DNA of 64,000 nucleotides. It comes from Sipunculus nudus (taxonomy: Eukaryota > Annelida > Sipuncula > Golfingiida > Sipunculidae). The translations under genes were made by a program, and so were the position numbers. Below are positions 46,867 through 58,557 of this stretch, piece by piece (position 1 is the stretch's first letter; each line of letters opens with the position of its first letter). The stretch is taken from positions 14,800,488-14,864,487 of the forward strand of contig CM049320.1 in the NCBI GenBank assembly GCA_026874595.1, written 5' to 3'. Below the pieces are notes generated by a model. It saw nothing but the letters and a program-made list of their open reading frames with translations, did no database searches and was not told the origin of the DNA.

Positions 46867-49620
46867 ATGGCTGAACCAAATAGTATACAAATAGTGTCGT
46901 ATATTTGCAGGGGTGCTATGTCCAGTAGCATGTACGTAGCTGAGCTGCTCGATGACCCCAAAACCTTTGTTCTTGGGTTAGCAGAACACTGGTTGTTTAA
47001 AGACAACTTATACTTTCTCGAAACTATCAATAACTACTTCAGCTGTCATGGTATGGCTGACAGGAGCCTGGACCCTTTAGATCCATATAGACGTGGTAAG
47101 GGTGGTGTGTGTCGTTTTGGAGAAAGTCTCTTAAACATGCCGTGTCAATTATTCCAACAGATGAAGTGTACGATTTGGTTGTAGGTATTCGAGTTAACTG
47201 TGGTTCTTTCTCACTTTGTATATTCAGGTTTAATTACCAAGCACCATTCATAGTTTAGGTACATATATGGAGAAAACTGAATTACTTTATGAACTTTATA
47301 ACGAATACTGTTCTATTGGTCATGTGATATTCATGGGAAATCTAAATTGTAATTTATGTCAGCCATCTTGTAGCAAGGGACGAGCAGGTATATTTCAATC
47401 TTTTCTAATAGACGTCAATATGATATCTATGATGATTCATCCAATGCGTGAAGGTCCATCTTATACTTATGACGCGGGTGTAAGCGGCAATCGAACCTTG
47501 ATCGATCATATTCTGGTAGAACCACAAATAGAAAGTCAAATTCTAAAGTCTACAATTTACGATGACCACGAACTTAATCATTCTGCCCACCTTCCTGTGG
47601 CAGTTAATCTCAACATGTGTATTTGTGTTCCTCAACCCATGCCACTTCAAACGGGATCCCTGCTTTGGAAAAAAGTAACTCCCGTTCAATTTAAAAATAG
47701 TTACACCTGTGTGCTACAAGCTAACCTTAACAAGCTGTCCAGACCGGATAAAGCTAATTGTAATGAAGCAATTAGGGAAGATTATCACAAAAACTTAACA
47801 AATTGTTTACATGTGAGTGCGAACTGCCGCCCAAAATTTAAAAAGTACCTTTAACCAAAATGAAAAACCTTAGGTCAACCTAAACATAACGTAATGAGAT
47901 TTGCACGAATAAAATAGTTGGAAGCAGGGAGACCGCGTGGCTGGGAGTGCAGTGAATAGCGTTCGTATAAATAAGCGAAATGTGAATTCAGACATGAAAT
48001 GAGGCATATTTATAAAGCTGCCGAGGAAGAGCTCTTCCAAGAGCTGCACGATAACTCGGAACTTAATATGAATAGATTTTGGACAATGGTTTAACAGAGA
48101 AAGAAGTTTAAACGTAAACATATAGGGGGTATTACTTTCACTCCAGGTCATATTTCGTATAATCCACAAGATACTGCAGAAGGGCGGGCTGACTATTTTG
48201 AAAATATATATACATCTAAACAGCAAAATCATTTTGATGGGGCTGTTATTACAACGTGGTCGAGCAAGTTGGCCACATGAAAAAGATATTTATTTGTAGC
48301 AACGAGCTCCTAGATGGCGCTGTAACGCAACTAGAAGTGCGCATCGCGGTGAAGGCCCTTAAAAGAGGGAAATCCGGCGGTCTTGATCGTGTAACAAATG
48401 AGCACCTCATTTTTGGTGGGAATGCATTGACGGATCATCTTTGTCACCTTTTCAATTTAATTTTGTACATGGTAGAAATTCCAGTTAGCTTGAAGTGCGG
48501 CCTTATTGTAACCATACCAAAAGGGAAAGGAAACAGTGCAAAACCGGATGCACACAGAGGAATTTCGCTCCTCTCTGTTATTTATAAATTTTTCGAAAAA
48601 ATATTACTTGAACGTTTCATGAAATTTATAAAAATGAATAAGATCCAGTTTCCTGACAGTCTACAATTTGCTTACCAAAAACAAATGTCCTCATTACATG
48701 CTTCTTTTATAGTTCAAGAAGTTATTTCATATTTCATAGAAAAAGGATCTAAAATATATCTGTGCTGCCTCGATAATCAGAGAGCTTTTGATTCAGTATG
48801 GCGCGATGGCCTTATATATAAGATTTTTTCAATTTAGGAATTAAGGGTAAATTTTGGAGGCTTATTGTTTCTTCCTATACCAATGTTCAGAGCGCGGTTC
48901 AGGTGGATGGCTATATAAGTAGATGGTTCAATGTTAAACAGTCTCTACGGCAGGGTGGGGTCTTATCACCCTGGTGGTGTTTGGGGTACATAAATGATCT
49001 CTTAGAAGAATTACGATATTCTAAATTTGGAGCCTGCATTGCCGATACTTATATTGGTTCTCCAGTACAGGCTGATGATGTTGCGCTACTCTCGCCTACA
49101 CCCCAGGGTCTTCAAAATATGATCAATATATGCTATTCTCACAGTTCAAAATGGCGTTTAAACTTCAACCCCAAAAAATCAGTTATTCTGACGTTTGGGA
49201 AATGTGTTTTAACGTTTAATAAATATTATTCAAAGCTAGCTTTGTATTTAGGACAGGACTTCATTCGACAGGCGAGGAGTCATCGTGCATCTTGGTGTAC
49301 ACTTGCAGACTGATTCAGACACAAAGAATCTGTTGCTAACGCGTGTAATAGGGGGAAAGGATCTTTTCTGTCATTGGCTGGTATCGGTGTTCGGCCAAAG
49401 GGTTTAAACCCACTTTCTTGTATGTTGCTATACAAACAGACTGTTGTTCCTTGTGCTTTATTTGGCTGCGAGCTATGGAATAATTTAAATAAACCTAAAC
49501 TCTTGATACTGGAAAGATTTCACAGGTTTTGTGTGAAGATTTCTCAGGAATGGTTGCCATGAAAACTAAATCAGAAAACACATCTCCAACCAGATACAGG
49601 TTTAGTTATGCCCCTGTCCT
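46867..49620 (+). pseudogene. LINE ORF2: endonuclease and reverse transcriptase, broken
   Basis: It starts at ATG 46867. 46867-47184 and 47267-47854 encode an AP-type endonuclease: SYICRGAM (usual N replaced by I), LAEHWLF, GNLNCNL (usual D replaced by N), IDHILV and SAHLPV (usual SDH altered). 48256-48837 encodes RT blocks IPKGKG, HRGISLLSVIYKFFEKI and AFDSVW. 48903-49313 has LRQGGVLSPW and QADDVALLSP, with Q in place of the usual Y before ADD. 49374-49562 holds the thumb-like tail (CALFGCELWNN, RFHRFCVKISQEWLP). Stops and frameshifts separate the five pieces. The layout fits the CR1/L2/Jockey side of LINEs; the clade is not settled. The 3' end has no recognisable poly(A) tail or tail repeat. 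Confidence 0.8.
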
Positions 49621-52600
49621 AATAACATAAGCTCCTCAGCTAGAATAGCCGCTCCGGGCGCAACAGGAAGGTATTGGGGTTTTTAAACAGAATAGCGACC
49701 TTGGGCCTCCCGTGTGCGACTATAAAGCTCATTCTGCACACAGAGTCGCCATTTCTCAACGATACGTCCATGGCTCGTGGATGTAACAAATGAGCCTCAA
49801 CATTTCAACTCGTAAAGCCTTTAAAGGAAGTTTCTCACTTAAAAGGAAGTAAGACCATGTGAGTTTGGTCAACACTGGGCACTGAGTCCAGGGATGTGAC
49901 CACCGTTTAACAATTTTTTTATGGGTTGCAAGTATGTTGATTTTTTACATTCAAAAATATCTTTCTATCATAACCATGCTTTCAAAAGTTCGGCCATGTC
50001 ATGTGTTTTATGAAGATTTTTTTTTCAAAAAGAAGCCCCACAACTTAATCATCGGGTTGTGATGGTGGTTGGGGGGGGGGGGGGGGTCACATATATTTGT
50101 TAAGACCCGTTATCTGTAGGGACGGTGAAACAAGAAAAAAATAACACCAGTACATCTTTAAGTTGATAACAAACTAGAATCTGTAGTCAGGGCGCACAGA
50201 CCTCCAACAGAATATCCTTTAATATCAGTCATGTGTTCACGTGTATGCATTTCATGTGTGAACACTTTCATGCTTTAGTAACACGAGATCACCTTGCAAA
50301 TGACAGAATGAATAAATACGAATGGGTGGCTTCCACACGGGGACAAAGAAATGGTCCTTTTTCATAATGGTTAATAAGGAAATATATATTGTGGTGATTC
50401 TCATTAGCCCCAGAATGGACTATGGACAATGCAACGAACCAAGGCTGTGGTTTCTTTGCTAATGCGTTCAACGAAATATATCAACTTGCTTTCTTTTTAT
50501 CTGGGAAAGTTGTCAATTTCGCATCGGACCTGCTTATTCCGTGACAATTTACAATATTTAAACCAAAAATTTGTTGGAATATATTTTTCTGGGCCTATCT
50601 TCTTCACATTGGCATATATACGTTTCGCGTACAAGAGAATTCAACGACATATGCATGTGTATACAAATAACGCATGTGTATGTTAACATGCCTTAGACTA
50701 TACCCTCAATTGACTATACAGTGAATAAACATCGTGTTTTAGGATGTCGCCTGAGCTTCAACTAATACAAAGCATCTTTCGTATAATTTCACGGTAGAAT
50801 GCTTCTTTATACAATCGTTATTTCCCAAGAAATGAAGCCGTCGGACCTATATTGTTTATCGGGGGAAAAATTATTTTTTGTGTGATTTCTGGAATAGATT
50901 AAATTTTCTTTCTATGTTGATATTTTTTGGGAGCGTGTTCCTGGAGAACTCAGTAGAAGTAATCTTTATATCATATAAGTGAAACACATGAAAAAGTTCC
51001 TGCAAAACCTAAAGATTAAAATATGTGTCGTTTAGTTCCTATCAGCTCAATACAAAAATATACATCAGATAGAGCCGTGGATTTTCCACGGGAGCAGCTA
51101 GTTATAATTATAATGATTACCTATGAACATACCATTGCGAGCGATGAATACAGGCGCTTGAATCCTTATTTATAATTAGGTCTTCATATCTTCAAAGTTC
51201 TTAGAGATACTACGACGGAATCAGGATAAAACATACCAATAATAAAACAGCAAATCCGTATTATCTATTGTAATACAAGGGGGGGGGGGGGGTCTGACAG
51301 AGAAGTTAAATTCGGGGGTATGTGGCTGGAGGTAGGGTAGCACCATGGTGCGGAGGGTGCACCCTTCCGCCAGAGATCGTTTCTACTAAAAACGAACATC
51401 TTCCTGATAGGCACTGTAGGGTGGTTGGGACTACTACTCTGAAATGGCAAACTTTATAATCAAAATTTGTTACACTTTAAGGAAATACCTCCTGTTTACA
51501 TTTCACATGCGAATGCTTGGAAAGTATTACTTATTCCGACAAAAACGCCAATTTCTTTGTAATTTGCCTTGATGCAACTCTTATCCACAGTATTTGAACA
51601 GACTACATCACCCCTCTGCTCTATATTAAAACCTAGACCGCTGACGTATTTGGAATTACGGTGCATTGTGGGGGTCAGATTGTAACGCCCACAAACCCTA
51701 AACTGATTCGTACTCTGGTGAGTCCGTTAATTGCAGTGTGGAGGGGAGGCGCTCACGTCAGGGTAGGGATTAGTCAGTCTACACGTGTACAGGAACAAGT
51801 TTCCTCATGTTTGCCATTAATCTTAAATATAACAACACCGACAGTTAAGAAAAAAAAGCACTGCACAAAGTATTATATGCAACAGAAACTAGGCCAAGAA
51901 CCACCGCCGATTTTGTGTTTATGCAGTGTTACGGTTAAGTAACATTGGTTCATCGAGTGAATGAAAGAGCAAGCAAGACCTTAGTTGCGACCAATGGGTG
52001 GTTTGAACCTGGGGACAAAAAGAATTACACTGTGCTATAATGGAAAAGAACCAACCAACCAACCAACTGAAACGCAAGAGCTTATGTAACAGTAAAATAT
52101 GACTTGAATGTCGATTAAATGCATCTATCGAATTCATAGGGATTCAATATTTTAGCAAAATTCATGTGCATACAGAAAAAAATGACAACAACATCAAATA
52201 CAACATTTTATTACAAAAAGTGCGGCCTCGTGTGCACAAAGCGCATGTGCATTTTCCACAGAATATAGACTGGTGCCGCCCACAATTTCGCTCATTTGGC
52301 AAAATTTGACACGGTGAAACGAGCTTTACAATTTGTAATACTTCAAATAACATGAAATACAAGCATTAACAGAGATAAATCAAAATACACCATACTCTAT
52401 CAGCAGCTTTGTTATCTCTTTTTTCAGGGGTTGGATTAACAAGATTTTTTCACTAGCAAACTGTGCATTTGGTATATAGATATGACGAACATAACAGCAT
52501 ATAACGCACACATATAACATGTCATTTGTCTGGTTAGGATTCAAGTGAGCGCTGCATAACCGACTTGTGTGTATATAGAAATACACTACACGCGAGTATA

Positions 52601-52694
52601 TACAAAAGTATCCTATTCTGTATATAATATGTAATAAAACCCTGTCCAATCGACAGCTAACCAGCCTTTGGATAGATACGAAAAAACGAGGTTT
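49621..52694. other. No gene seen; poly(G) tracts
   Basis: Poly(G) at 50071-50086 and 51280-51292. AT-rich sequence with scattered short frames and no splice-supported exon. A small tandem ccaaccaa repeat lies at 52051-52066. Confidence 0.4.
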
Positions 52695-52695
52695 C

Positions 52696-52697
<2 letters not shown>

Positions 52698-52793
<96 letters not shown>

Positions 52794-52797
52794 TGTA
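52698..52797. repeat. (TA)n microsatellite
   Basis: TA units with tgtgta and tgtata interruptions. Confidence 0.95.
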
Positions 52798-53084
52798 ACA
52801 TTCTTTCATATATCTAAAATGCAATACATACGACTTTTATTTGTTCAGACGTGCACGGAGCGTTTTCAGATTTTCTTTGTCATCTTAAGGAAAAGTGGAA
52901 TATTAGGTTTAAAAACTTCTGAGCACTTGACATGAAGCGGAACATCATGTGACTGCAGATACGGATAAACCATATGTGGGAGATCGCAGATCCCATATCG
53001 CACTGACATAACTTGTTTCAACATTGGTTGAATTTAAAAAGAAAATCGTTATCCTACGTCACTCACAAGAAAACCATAAGCTGA

Positions 53085-53092
53085 TGACGTCA
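53085..53092. promoter_or_regulatory. Full CRE palindrome TGACGTCA
   Basis: One of five perfect TGACGTCA octamers in the window (others at 7926, 20648, 23798 and 33519). Here a ggtgacgt half-site follows about 9 bp downstream. No promoter is tied to it. Confidence 0.3.
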
Positions 53093-53538
53093 CAATGAGA
53101 GGTGACGTATAAGCCCGATTGAAAAAAAAAAAAATTGGGGAGGACCATCGGAGTAAAATGGGGAAAAAATGACCCGCTGCCATGAATGACCAACATAATG
53201 GGATTCATTGCATCAAATGCAATACGCATCTAAAAATTCTGACCCCCCTTAGGTTATATATACAGCCATTTTTTCTATTATTTTGGCATTATTATAGCTA
53301 AAGCTCTAATGTGAATGTCGCACAATTTGCCAAAGGTCAAACTTATTTAAGAGCGTTTGTGATAGAAACCTATTTGTGGGCATGTATGTTATTTACAAGA
53401 AAATACACGCTGTTTGTTTTGGATTCAAGATAAAAAAAGTTGTATATCAGAATTAGACAGTTTTAGACGAACATGCTTACAAGACTATTAACTGAAGCTG
53501 CTGGAGAAGATTATTCAAGAGCTGGCAATAAACAGAAG

Positions 53539-53760
53539 CGGACCCAGGGGGGGGGGACTAGCGGGTGCTGCAAGGACCCCCCCCCCGGCCTTCCAGACAC
53601 AAATAATTTTGAATTTTTCAGATCAAACTTTTCTGCAAGGACCCCTCTCCCCGCCTTCCAGACCTTGGGACCTGTTTTCTTTTCATTTTTTATTAGGCCC
53701 CCATCGTTTGGACCCCCCCTCCCCTATTCCTAAATCCTGGATCCGCCCTTGATAAATCGA
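53539..53760. repeat. Direct repeat with poly(G)/poly(C) core
   Basis: ctgcaaggaccc and ccttccagac occur twice (53568-53599 and 53634-53664) within a G/C homopolymer-rich block that ends in tcctggatccgccct. It looks like part of a dispersed repeat, since ggatccagataagg with poly(G) near 39270 is similar in reverse complement. Confidence 0.5.
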
Positions 53761-53940
53761 CTTCTCGTCACATGTGTAGAGAAGCCTGAATTTAAAAAAA
53801 AACCATTGCTTAAAGTGAACTACAAGTTAAGTTTATTATAATTTCTTTCAGTGTCTTATACCTGCCCTTAAGGTCTGAGAGCCTGAAAATAATTAACGGT
53901 TGTGAAATGAACTTGCCTATGAGTGCGTTGAGAATTAATC

Positions 53941-54114
53941 ATGGACTGCGAAACTGAACTGCGCCGGGTGATTAAGAGTGAACAGCTGCGTTTTCGTAAG
54001 CGTGGGAAACAGCAACGTGTTTCGGCCTACAGCTTCCATGGCGTTTCAGACAGACCACCGGAATCGTCTGGCAATTGCGCAAAACGCGCATGCGCAAGAA
54101 GCGATGATTATTGA
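53941..54114 (+). CDS. Short basic ORF or first coding exon, unrecognised
   Basis: ATG at 53941 opens 57 codons: MDCETELRRVIKSEQLRF, RKRGKQQRVSAYSFHG and so on to TGA at 54112-54114. An in-frame stop lies just upstream, so the ATG is the start. A good acceptor (ttatttctttcag-like, ending about 53851) precedes it. A strong donor (tttc followed by gtaagc, GT at 53995-53996) could end the exon after residue 18, in phase 1. The composition is charged and protein-like, unlike flanking AT-rich DNA. An NRF-1-like cgcgcatgcgca lies at 54085-54096. No domain is recognised and no next exon was found. Confidence 0.33.
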   Translation: MDCETELRRVIKSEQLRFRKRGKQQRVSAYSFHGVSDRPPESSGNCAKRACARSDDY

Positions 54115-55951
54115 AATACTGAAATTTTATTTGTGTTGCAATATGCCAGGTATTGTATGGGTTACACTCTTTATAAGGTATTACGTAATAAATGTAAAAG
54201 GTACAGACTTCATTCTACAATGTTTGCGTTTAATCTATGAAGCTGAAAATGTAAAAAAATAACCATAATTTATATCTTACCCTTTCCTTTCTCAATCCTT
54301 TATTTCAATAGAATCCAATTAGTTTTTGGCCAACGGGATCTCAGCAGATAAGGCTTTTTTTCGGGGTTACCGTGAAACAAATAAAAATGATTGATACATA
54401 ATTAATAATATAATGGAGATCGAATGATTTCCAAGTACTTGATAATTTTACTCATAGTTGCTCTTCCACAGTCCCTTGTTGATAAATATTCCAATATTTT
54501 GTCTACACCTGTACACAACAAAAGTTCGCTACTTAATTTTGTCCTGTATCAAGGACAATCTGTGGAACAACTTATAATGTTTGTTTTTTTTTTTTCAAAA
54601 TGTTGACGTTTCATCTCAGAATTAGTGGTTGTTTAAAAAAATGAATTTAAATCATTTAATTCTTTAACTTTGTATACCTGGTGAAAAGAAAAGGTAATAT
54701 AGGTAAGCTTGAAATTAAGAATATGTTGTGGATTTAAATGCGCATTTTTCAAATAGAGTAAAAAATATTTATCCCATAGACTATAGATTATATTTTATAT
54801 TAAATATACTTATTTATTTTTGGCATATCAGCATATTATACAGTTGAAAAACCTGGTTCAATTTTATAGCTGATTCAAACGGAAACATTTGAGTTTGTCT
54901 AAAATATCATAAAATCCATTTTAATCAAATAAAGCTGATTTAAATTTAAATAATCTGATTTATTTGGTTTATTTTTTTAAAATCATTATTTTTTTCAACA
55001 CTGATATATATCTGCTTTTATATTGCTGTATATCTATTTTATCAAAAGTACGCGTCGATATTTTAGAGCAAGGAGTTTCTAGAGAACAGTGTCTCATCGT
55101 CATAAATACATGACCACATAATGCCCTCATGAAAGTTATGCCTTGATATTCCTGATATGCCTTGTAATATACCATGTAACATCTGTACTTCGAAAAAAAA
55201 AAACAAATTAATTCAGTTTTGAGCAAGCTGTGTAAAATTTGCGTTGTTTAAACATTTTCTAAACAGCATTGTCTTTAAGATAATACGAATAAAACTGTTA
55301 ATCAGTCACTGTTTTACCGTGACTCTTTATAGATATACGTATATACGTTAGAGAACAAGTGCTGTTTTGTCACAATATATAATTATATTTTATAATAAAT
55401 AAATAAACTCCCGCTGTATACCATAGTGTATTTCCTCAAATTTCTCTCATGAGCGTATGATTCTCTACGATAAACCCTTTGACCGAAATCATAGCATGAT
55501 GTCAAACATTACACATCCACAGCTGTGCCCTGCTTACAATACAACATCTTTCTTAATACAAATTCGATAAATAATTGATTGCAGCAAAAGAGCATGAACT
55601 TAAGCGTTGAGAACATACACCGCACGTCTGGAGGTGGGCATGCCCAGCCATCGACCAGAAATCAACGGGTAAAACGGTCTGAAGCAATCCAACGTCATAT
55701 TTTTCTTAAGAAACGAGTAATCAATCAAAATTGGTAGCTACACTAGATGATCATTTTCAGAAGTATGCGTCATCATCAGCATTTGAAGCAATCACATGTC
55801 AAAATGAATATAATTCCAGGAACACGTATCACAGTTTTGTTCTGAAATGTTTTCCGTCCAAGCTGGTCTCTTGCTTAAGTATCTTTCGAGAAAGGTCACA
55901 TGACATGGGCGTGGTCTGTGACATATCTGATAGCCATATCACGTGAATAGT
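54115..55951. other. No supported gene
   Basis: Strongly AT-rich. The last part (about 55700-55951) is probably the 3' untranslated region of the minus-strand GPCR. No minus-strand AATAAA was seen within the first 500 bp past its stop. Confidence 0.4.
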
Positions 55952-57172
55952 TCAACATGATATCAACCGCTTCAGGTCTCCCCTGAAAGCCTTGTTCATG
56001 AATGCGTATATGATGGGATTTGCAATGAAATTAGCAAAATACATGTAAAATATGGCTCGACTGAACGGAACAACCTGAAGCCCCATCAAAACTGAAGGCA
56101 AATAAGTTAAGGCAAACACAACAGTCACTACAAACAACATGGCGGCCGTTCGAATGTTTGCGATGGCATTTCTGTCAAGTTTCATCATTTTTGTAGTTTT
56201 TGGACGTAAAACCGGTCCTTTCAATGGCTGCTCTCCTTCTTTATATTGTTTTCCGCTTTTATTCAAATGGACACCATTTTCATTGACACAGAGAGTTTCT
56301 TCTGTTGCCATAGTAACGTCTTCTTGCATGCTCGTCAAAGCGAGGCTGGCGCTTTTCTGTCGCTGCCTGCGTGTTCGTCGGCGGACAACTGAGTCATAAA
56401 TTAATATGTACAATATTAGCACAATTGCTAAATCAACGAAAAATACCACCATGTATATTTTGTGATAAATTGATAAAAATGTAGGTCCAAGGTAGATAAA
56501 ACGTACTTCGCATACTCCTACGTTAACAAGCATTGGCTCACTTGAATTTATGATGTCTGTACTGTTTTCAAATTCCAAAGTTGGTGTCACTGCCTCAAGA
56601 GATATGTTCAGAAAATCCATTGTAGTTGGTTCCACTGTATAGTTGGTAACATCATAAGATATATTACCAAACCACATTCCACTGCTGTTTGTGAGGTTGG
56701 TTTGATTTGTGGGTTGTGTGTTAGGTGCTGGATAGTCGTATACACCATAAAACAACGCCGTGACGACCCCAAGGCCAGCAGAAAAAAATGCTATCATACC
56801 GACCGAGATTTTCGCTCGGTCAGGATTCAAGGCATGCATAAACGGGTGGCAGATACACATATAGCGGTCCACAGCGATAGCTACCATTACAAAGGCAGAG
56901 AACGGCACGTTGAAAGTGATGAAGAAATTATATAGCTTACACACTATATCCACGGAAACGCTAAACTGTACGGCTTCCATGTATATAGTGTACGGGATGA
57001 CGACCAGACACGTTGAGAGGTCAACAACTGCTAATGTTAATATAAACACCGTGGACACAAGGTTGTCTCGTCTTTGTCGATATACGTGTATAACCAACGC
57101 ATTTCCAAGGGTCCCAACAACACTAAATATAGCCAGCAGTATGAGTAAAATTATCAACTCCACGTCCGCCAT
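55952..57172 (-). CDS. Rhodopsin-like (class A) G-protein-coupled receptor
   Basis: A complete intronless frame of 406 residues, ATG at 57170-57172 and TGA at 55952-55954. It is a seven-helix plasma-membrane receptor that should couple an extracellular ligand to a G protein. Visible marks: GN in TM1 (23-24), LAVVD in TM2 (47-51), Cys78 at the start of TM3, VDRYMCICHP ending TM3 (101-110), Cys221 in loop 2 as disulphide partner, and NPIIY in TM7 (385-389). TM6 reads VTVVFALTYLPS (349-360), so the usual CWxP tryptophan is absent (ALTYLP). Extracellular loop 2 is very long (about 146-231) with eight N-glycosylation sequons (N156 to N209). Loop 3 is basic (RRRTRRQRQK). The short tail ends in Cys, a possible palmitoylation site. 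The ligand is unknown; peptide or amine-type orphan receptors of lophotrochozoans are the nearest guess. Confidence 0.93.
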   Translation of the reverse strand: MADVELIILLILLAIFSVVGTLGNALVIHVYRQRRDNLVSTVFILTLAVVDLSTCLVVIPYTIYMEAVQFSVSVDIVCKLYNFFITFNVPFSAFVMVAIAVDRYMCICHPFMHALNPDRAKISVGMIAFFSAGLGVVTALFYGVYDYPAPNTQPTNQTNLTNSSGMWFGNISYDVTNYTVEPTTMDFLNISLEAVTPTLEFENSTDIINSSEPMLVNVGVCEVRFIYLGPTFLSIYHKIYMVVFFVDLAIVLILYILIYDSVVRRRTRRQRQKSASLALTSMQEDVTMATEETLCVNENGVHLNKSGKQYKEGEQPLKGPVLRPKTTKMMKLDRNAIANIRTAAMLFVVTVVFALTYLPSVLMGLQVVPFSRAIFYMYFANFIANPIIYAFMNKAFRGDLKRLISC

Positions 57173-57226
57173 GTTTGTATCTTAAATCCTGGGTAATGAT
57201 AAAATCCAGTGCAGTCCTTATGATTG

Positions 57227-57232
57227 TTTATA
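57227..57232 (-). promoter_or_regulatory. TATA box upstream of the GPCR
   Basis: On the minus strand ccttttataaac places TATAAA about 55 bp before the GPCR start codon, allowing a 5' leader of roughly 25-30 nt. An alternative is an acceptor (attacccag at about 57189-57197) just before the ATG, which would give a spliced leader exon. Confidence 0.4.
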
Positions 57233-57792
57233 AAAGGTCAAGGACGGGGCTTGGTGGCTGAGGGATGCGCAGGATCACATAGGACTAATCCATGATGTTT
57301 ATTGAACAGTGCGGACGTTTGTAATCTTATACCAACAATCAATGACGTTCATAGCCCTTAATGAATCTGCCTGCGCTGTTGGTTGTACTTAATCGTATCT
57401 GTCTAGCTGGTCAACAGAAGGGCGGCTCTGGGGATGAGTCAGAGTGGTTATTCAGGTTATTAACATTTGTCAATTCAGACTTTGATTCCAATCGCGTTTA
57501 CTCTGCTTGCTTCGTAGACATCTACAATAACCATCTAACTGAATCTGTGACGGCTAATTTACTCAAATTGTAACACTGTATCCGTTAATTTTGGTTTCCA
57601 AATCAACAGTGTTGATTCATTATTTCCCTTGGAACACCCATTCGGTTGCTCAAAATGTTGGTATTAAATATGAATCAGGTCTTACCAAATTAGAGAGTTC
57701 TACATTTGTCACAGTATTCACTCAAGTTCTGGTTCAAACACATCAAATGCTCTGGAATTCGCCGTAAGTTTATACTGTAAAAGCCACCTACA

Positions 57793-57798
57793 TTTATT
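57793..57798 (-). terminator. Minus-strand poly(A) signal AATAAA
   Basis: tttatt on the plus strand, 42 bp past the stop of the candidate terminal exon at 57840-58041 and in its orientation. Confidence 0.4.
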
Positions 57799-57839
57799 CA
57801 GTAGTCTTTGTCAAATATTAACAATGAAGCCACTGTCGT

Positions 57840-58041
57840 TTATGAGGCGTCCATTGAATGTTGTTTGGTGGACGTGAGATGGGTAATAGTTTGTTTCAAG
57901 AACAGCTCTTCTTTTGTAACACAATAGCCGTGGAATATGTATTCAGAATGGCATAACCACAACACGAACAAATCAGCCTCGCTCTCATCTATAAAAGACC
58001 GTTCGGGAATTTGAATATGATCGGGCCTTGCGTACTCATTC
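57840..58041 (-). CDS. Possible terminal exon, unrecognised
   Basis: After a T-rich stretch ending acaag (plus 58042-58046) the minus strand is open to TAA at 57840-57842. It encodes NEYARPDHIQIPERSF, IDESEADLFVLWLCHSEYIF and HGYCVTKEELFLKQT. Balanced acidic, basic and aromatic residues suggest a real protein, and an AATAAA follows within 50 bp. The acceptor is AAG, which is weaker than CAG, and must join a phase-1 exon. The GPCR on the same strand starts about 670 bp further downstream, so this is a separate gene if real. No domain is recognised. Confidence 0.35.
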
Positions 58042-58279
58042 ACTCCTTGTCCAAAAAAAAATCAGTCAATTGCTCATATAAAAAAGTAATTGTAATTTTA
58101 GAGTGCTTTGTGTATCAAGATATACAAAACAGCACCTGGTGCCAATAGCATCCATGACAAAGCACTTTACTTGTAGAGTCTCCTTTGAGTATTTTTTTCA
58201 CTCACTGTCTGAAGCGCCAGTGCTGTCTGATTAAAAAGGCTGCTAATAAGCCTCCCGTAGCTTATACAGCTTGACTATT

Positions 58280-58406
58280 CTATAAACGTCCCCTGGGGCT
58301 GTCGGTCTGTCTTCTTAAGCACCCTTGCGGCGAGCGAGAGGTTTTCTGAATGACATACTGTGTTAAATCTTCAAACCCCCGTCCGTGATAGTGAAAACAA
58401 ATCAAC
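58280..58406 (-). CDS. Possible exon, unrecognised
   Basis: A strong acceptor (cttttctttgcag, plus 58407-58419) is followed on the minus strand by an open stretch in one frame (after one base). It gives LICFHYHGRGFEDLTQ and, if unspliced, YVIQKTSRSPQGCLRRQTD to TAG at 58280-58282. A donor gtatgt after TTAACACA (GT at about 58355) could end the exon after ELTQ-type residues. Its phases do not join simply to the neighbours at 57840-58041 or 59374-59475, so at least one further exon or a different strand is needed. Confidence 0.3.
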
Positions 58407-58501
58407 CTGCAAAGAAAAGAAGACGTTTATCACATTTACATTAACTCAACCAAAATAACGTAACGTTTAAAAGGAATGTAATTTTGTTACCTTTCTTGCA
58501 G

Positions 58502-58557
58502 ATGCGTCTAGCCTGTTGGGGATGGAAAATGGTAACCTGTTTGTGACAAGCATGAAG
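58502..58557 (+). CDS. Possible plus-strand exon, discoidin-start-like
   Basis: The acceptor ttacctttcttgcag ends at 58501 and a donor (atgaag followed by gtgtat) stands at 58558. Reading after two bases gives ASSLLGMENGNLFVTSMK. The LGMENG string resembles the opening of F5/8 type C (discoidin) domains, but nothing else of that domain is seen. It ends in phase 0, which would join the plus-strand reading of 59376-59486. Evidence is thin. Confidence 0.2.

Noticed and set aside
56139-57185. Plus-strand open frames of 77-91 codons
   Set aside because: They are antisense shadows of the GPCR.
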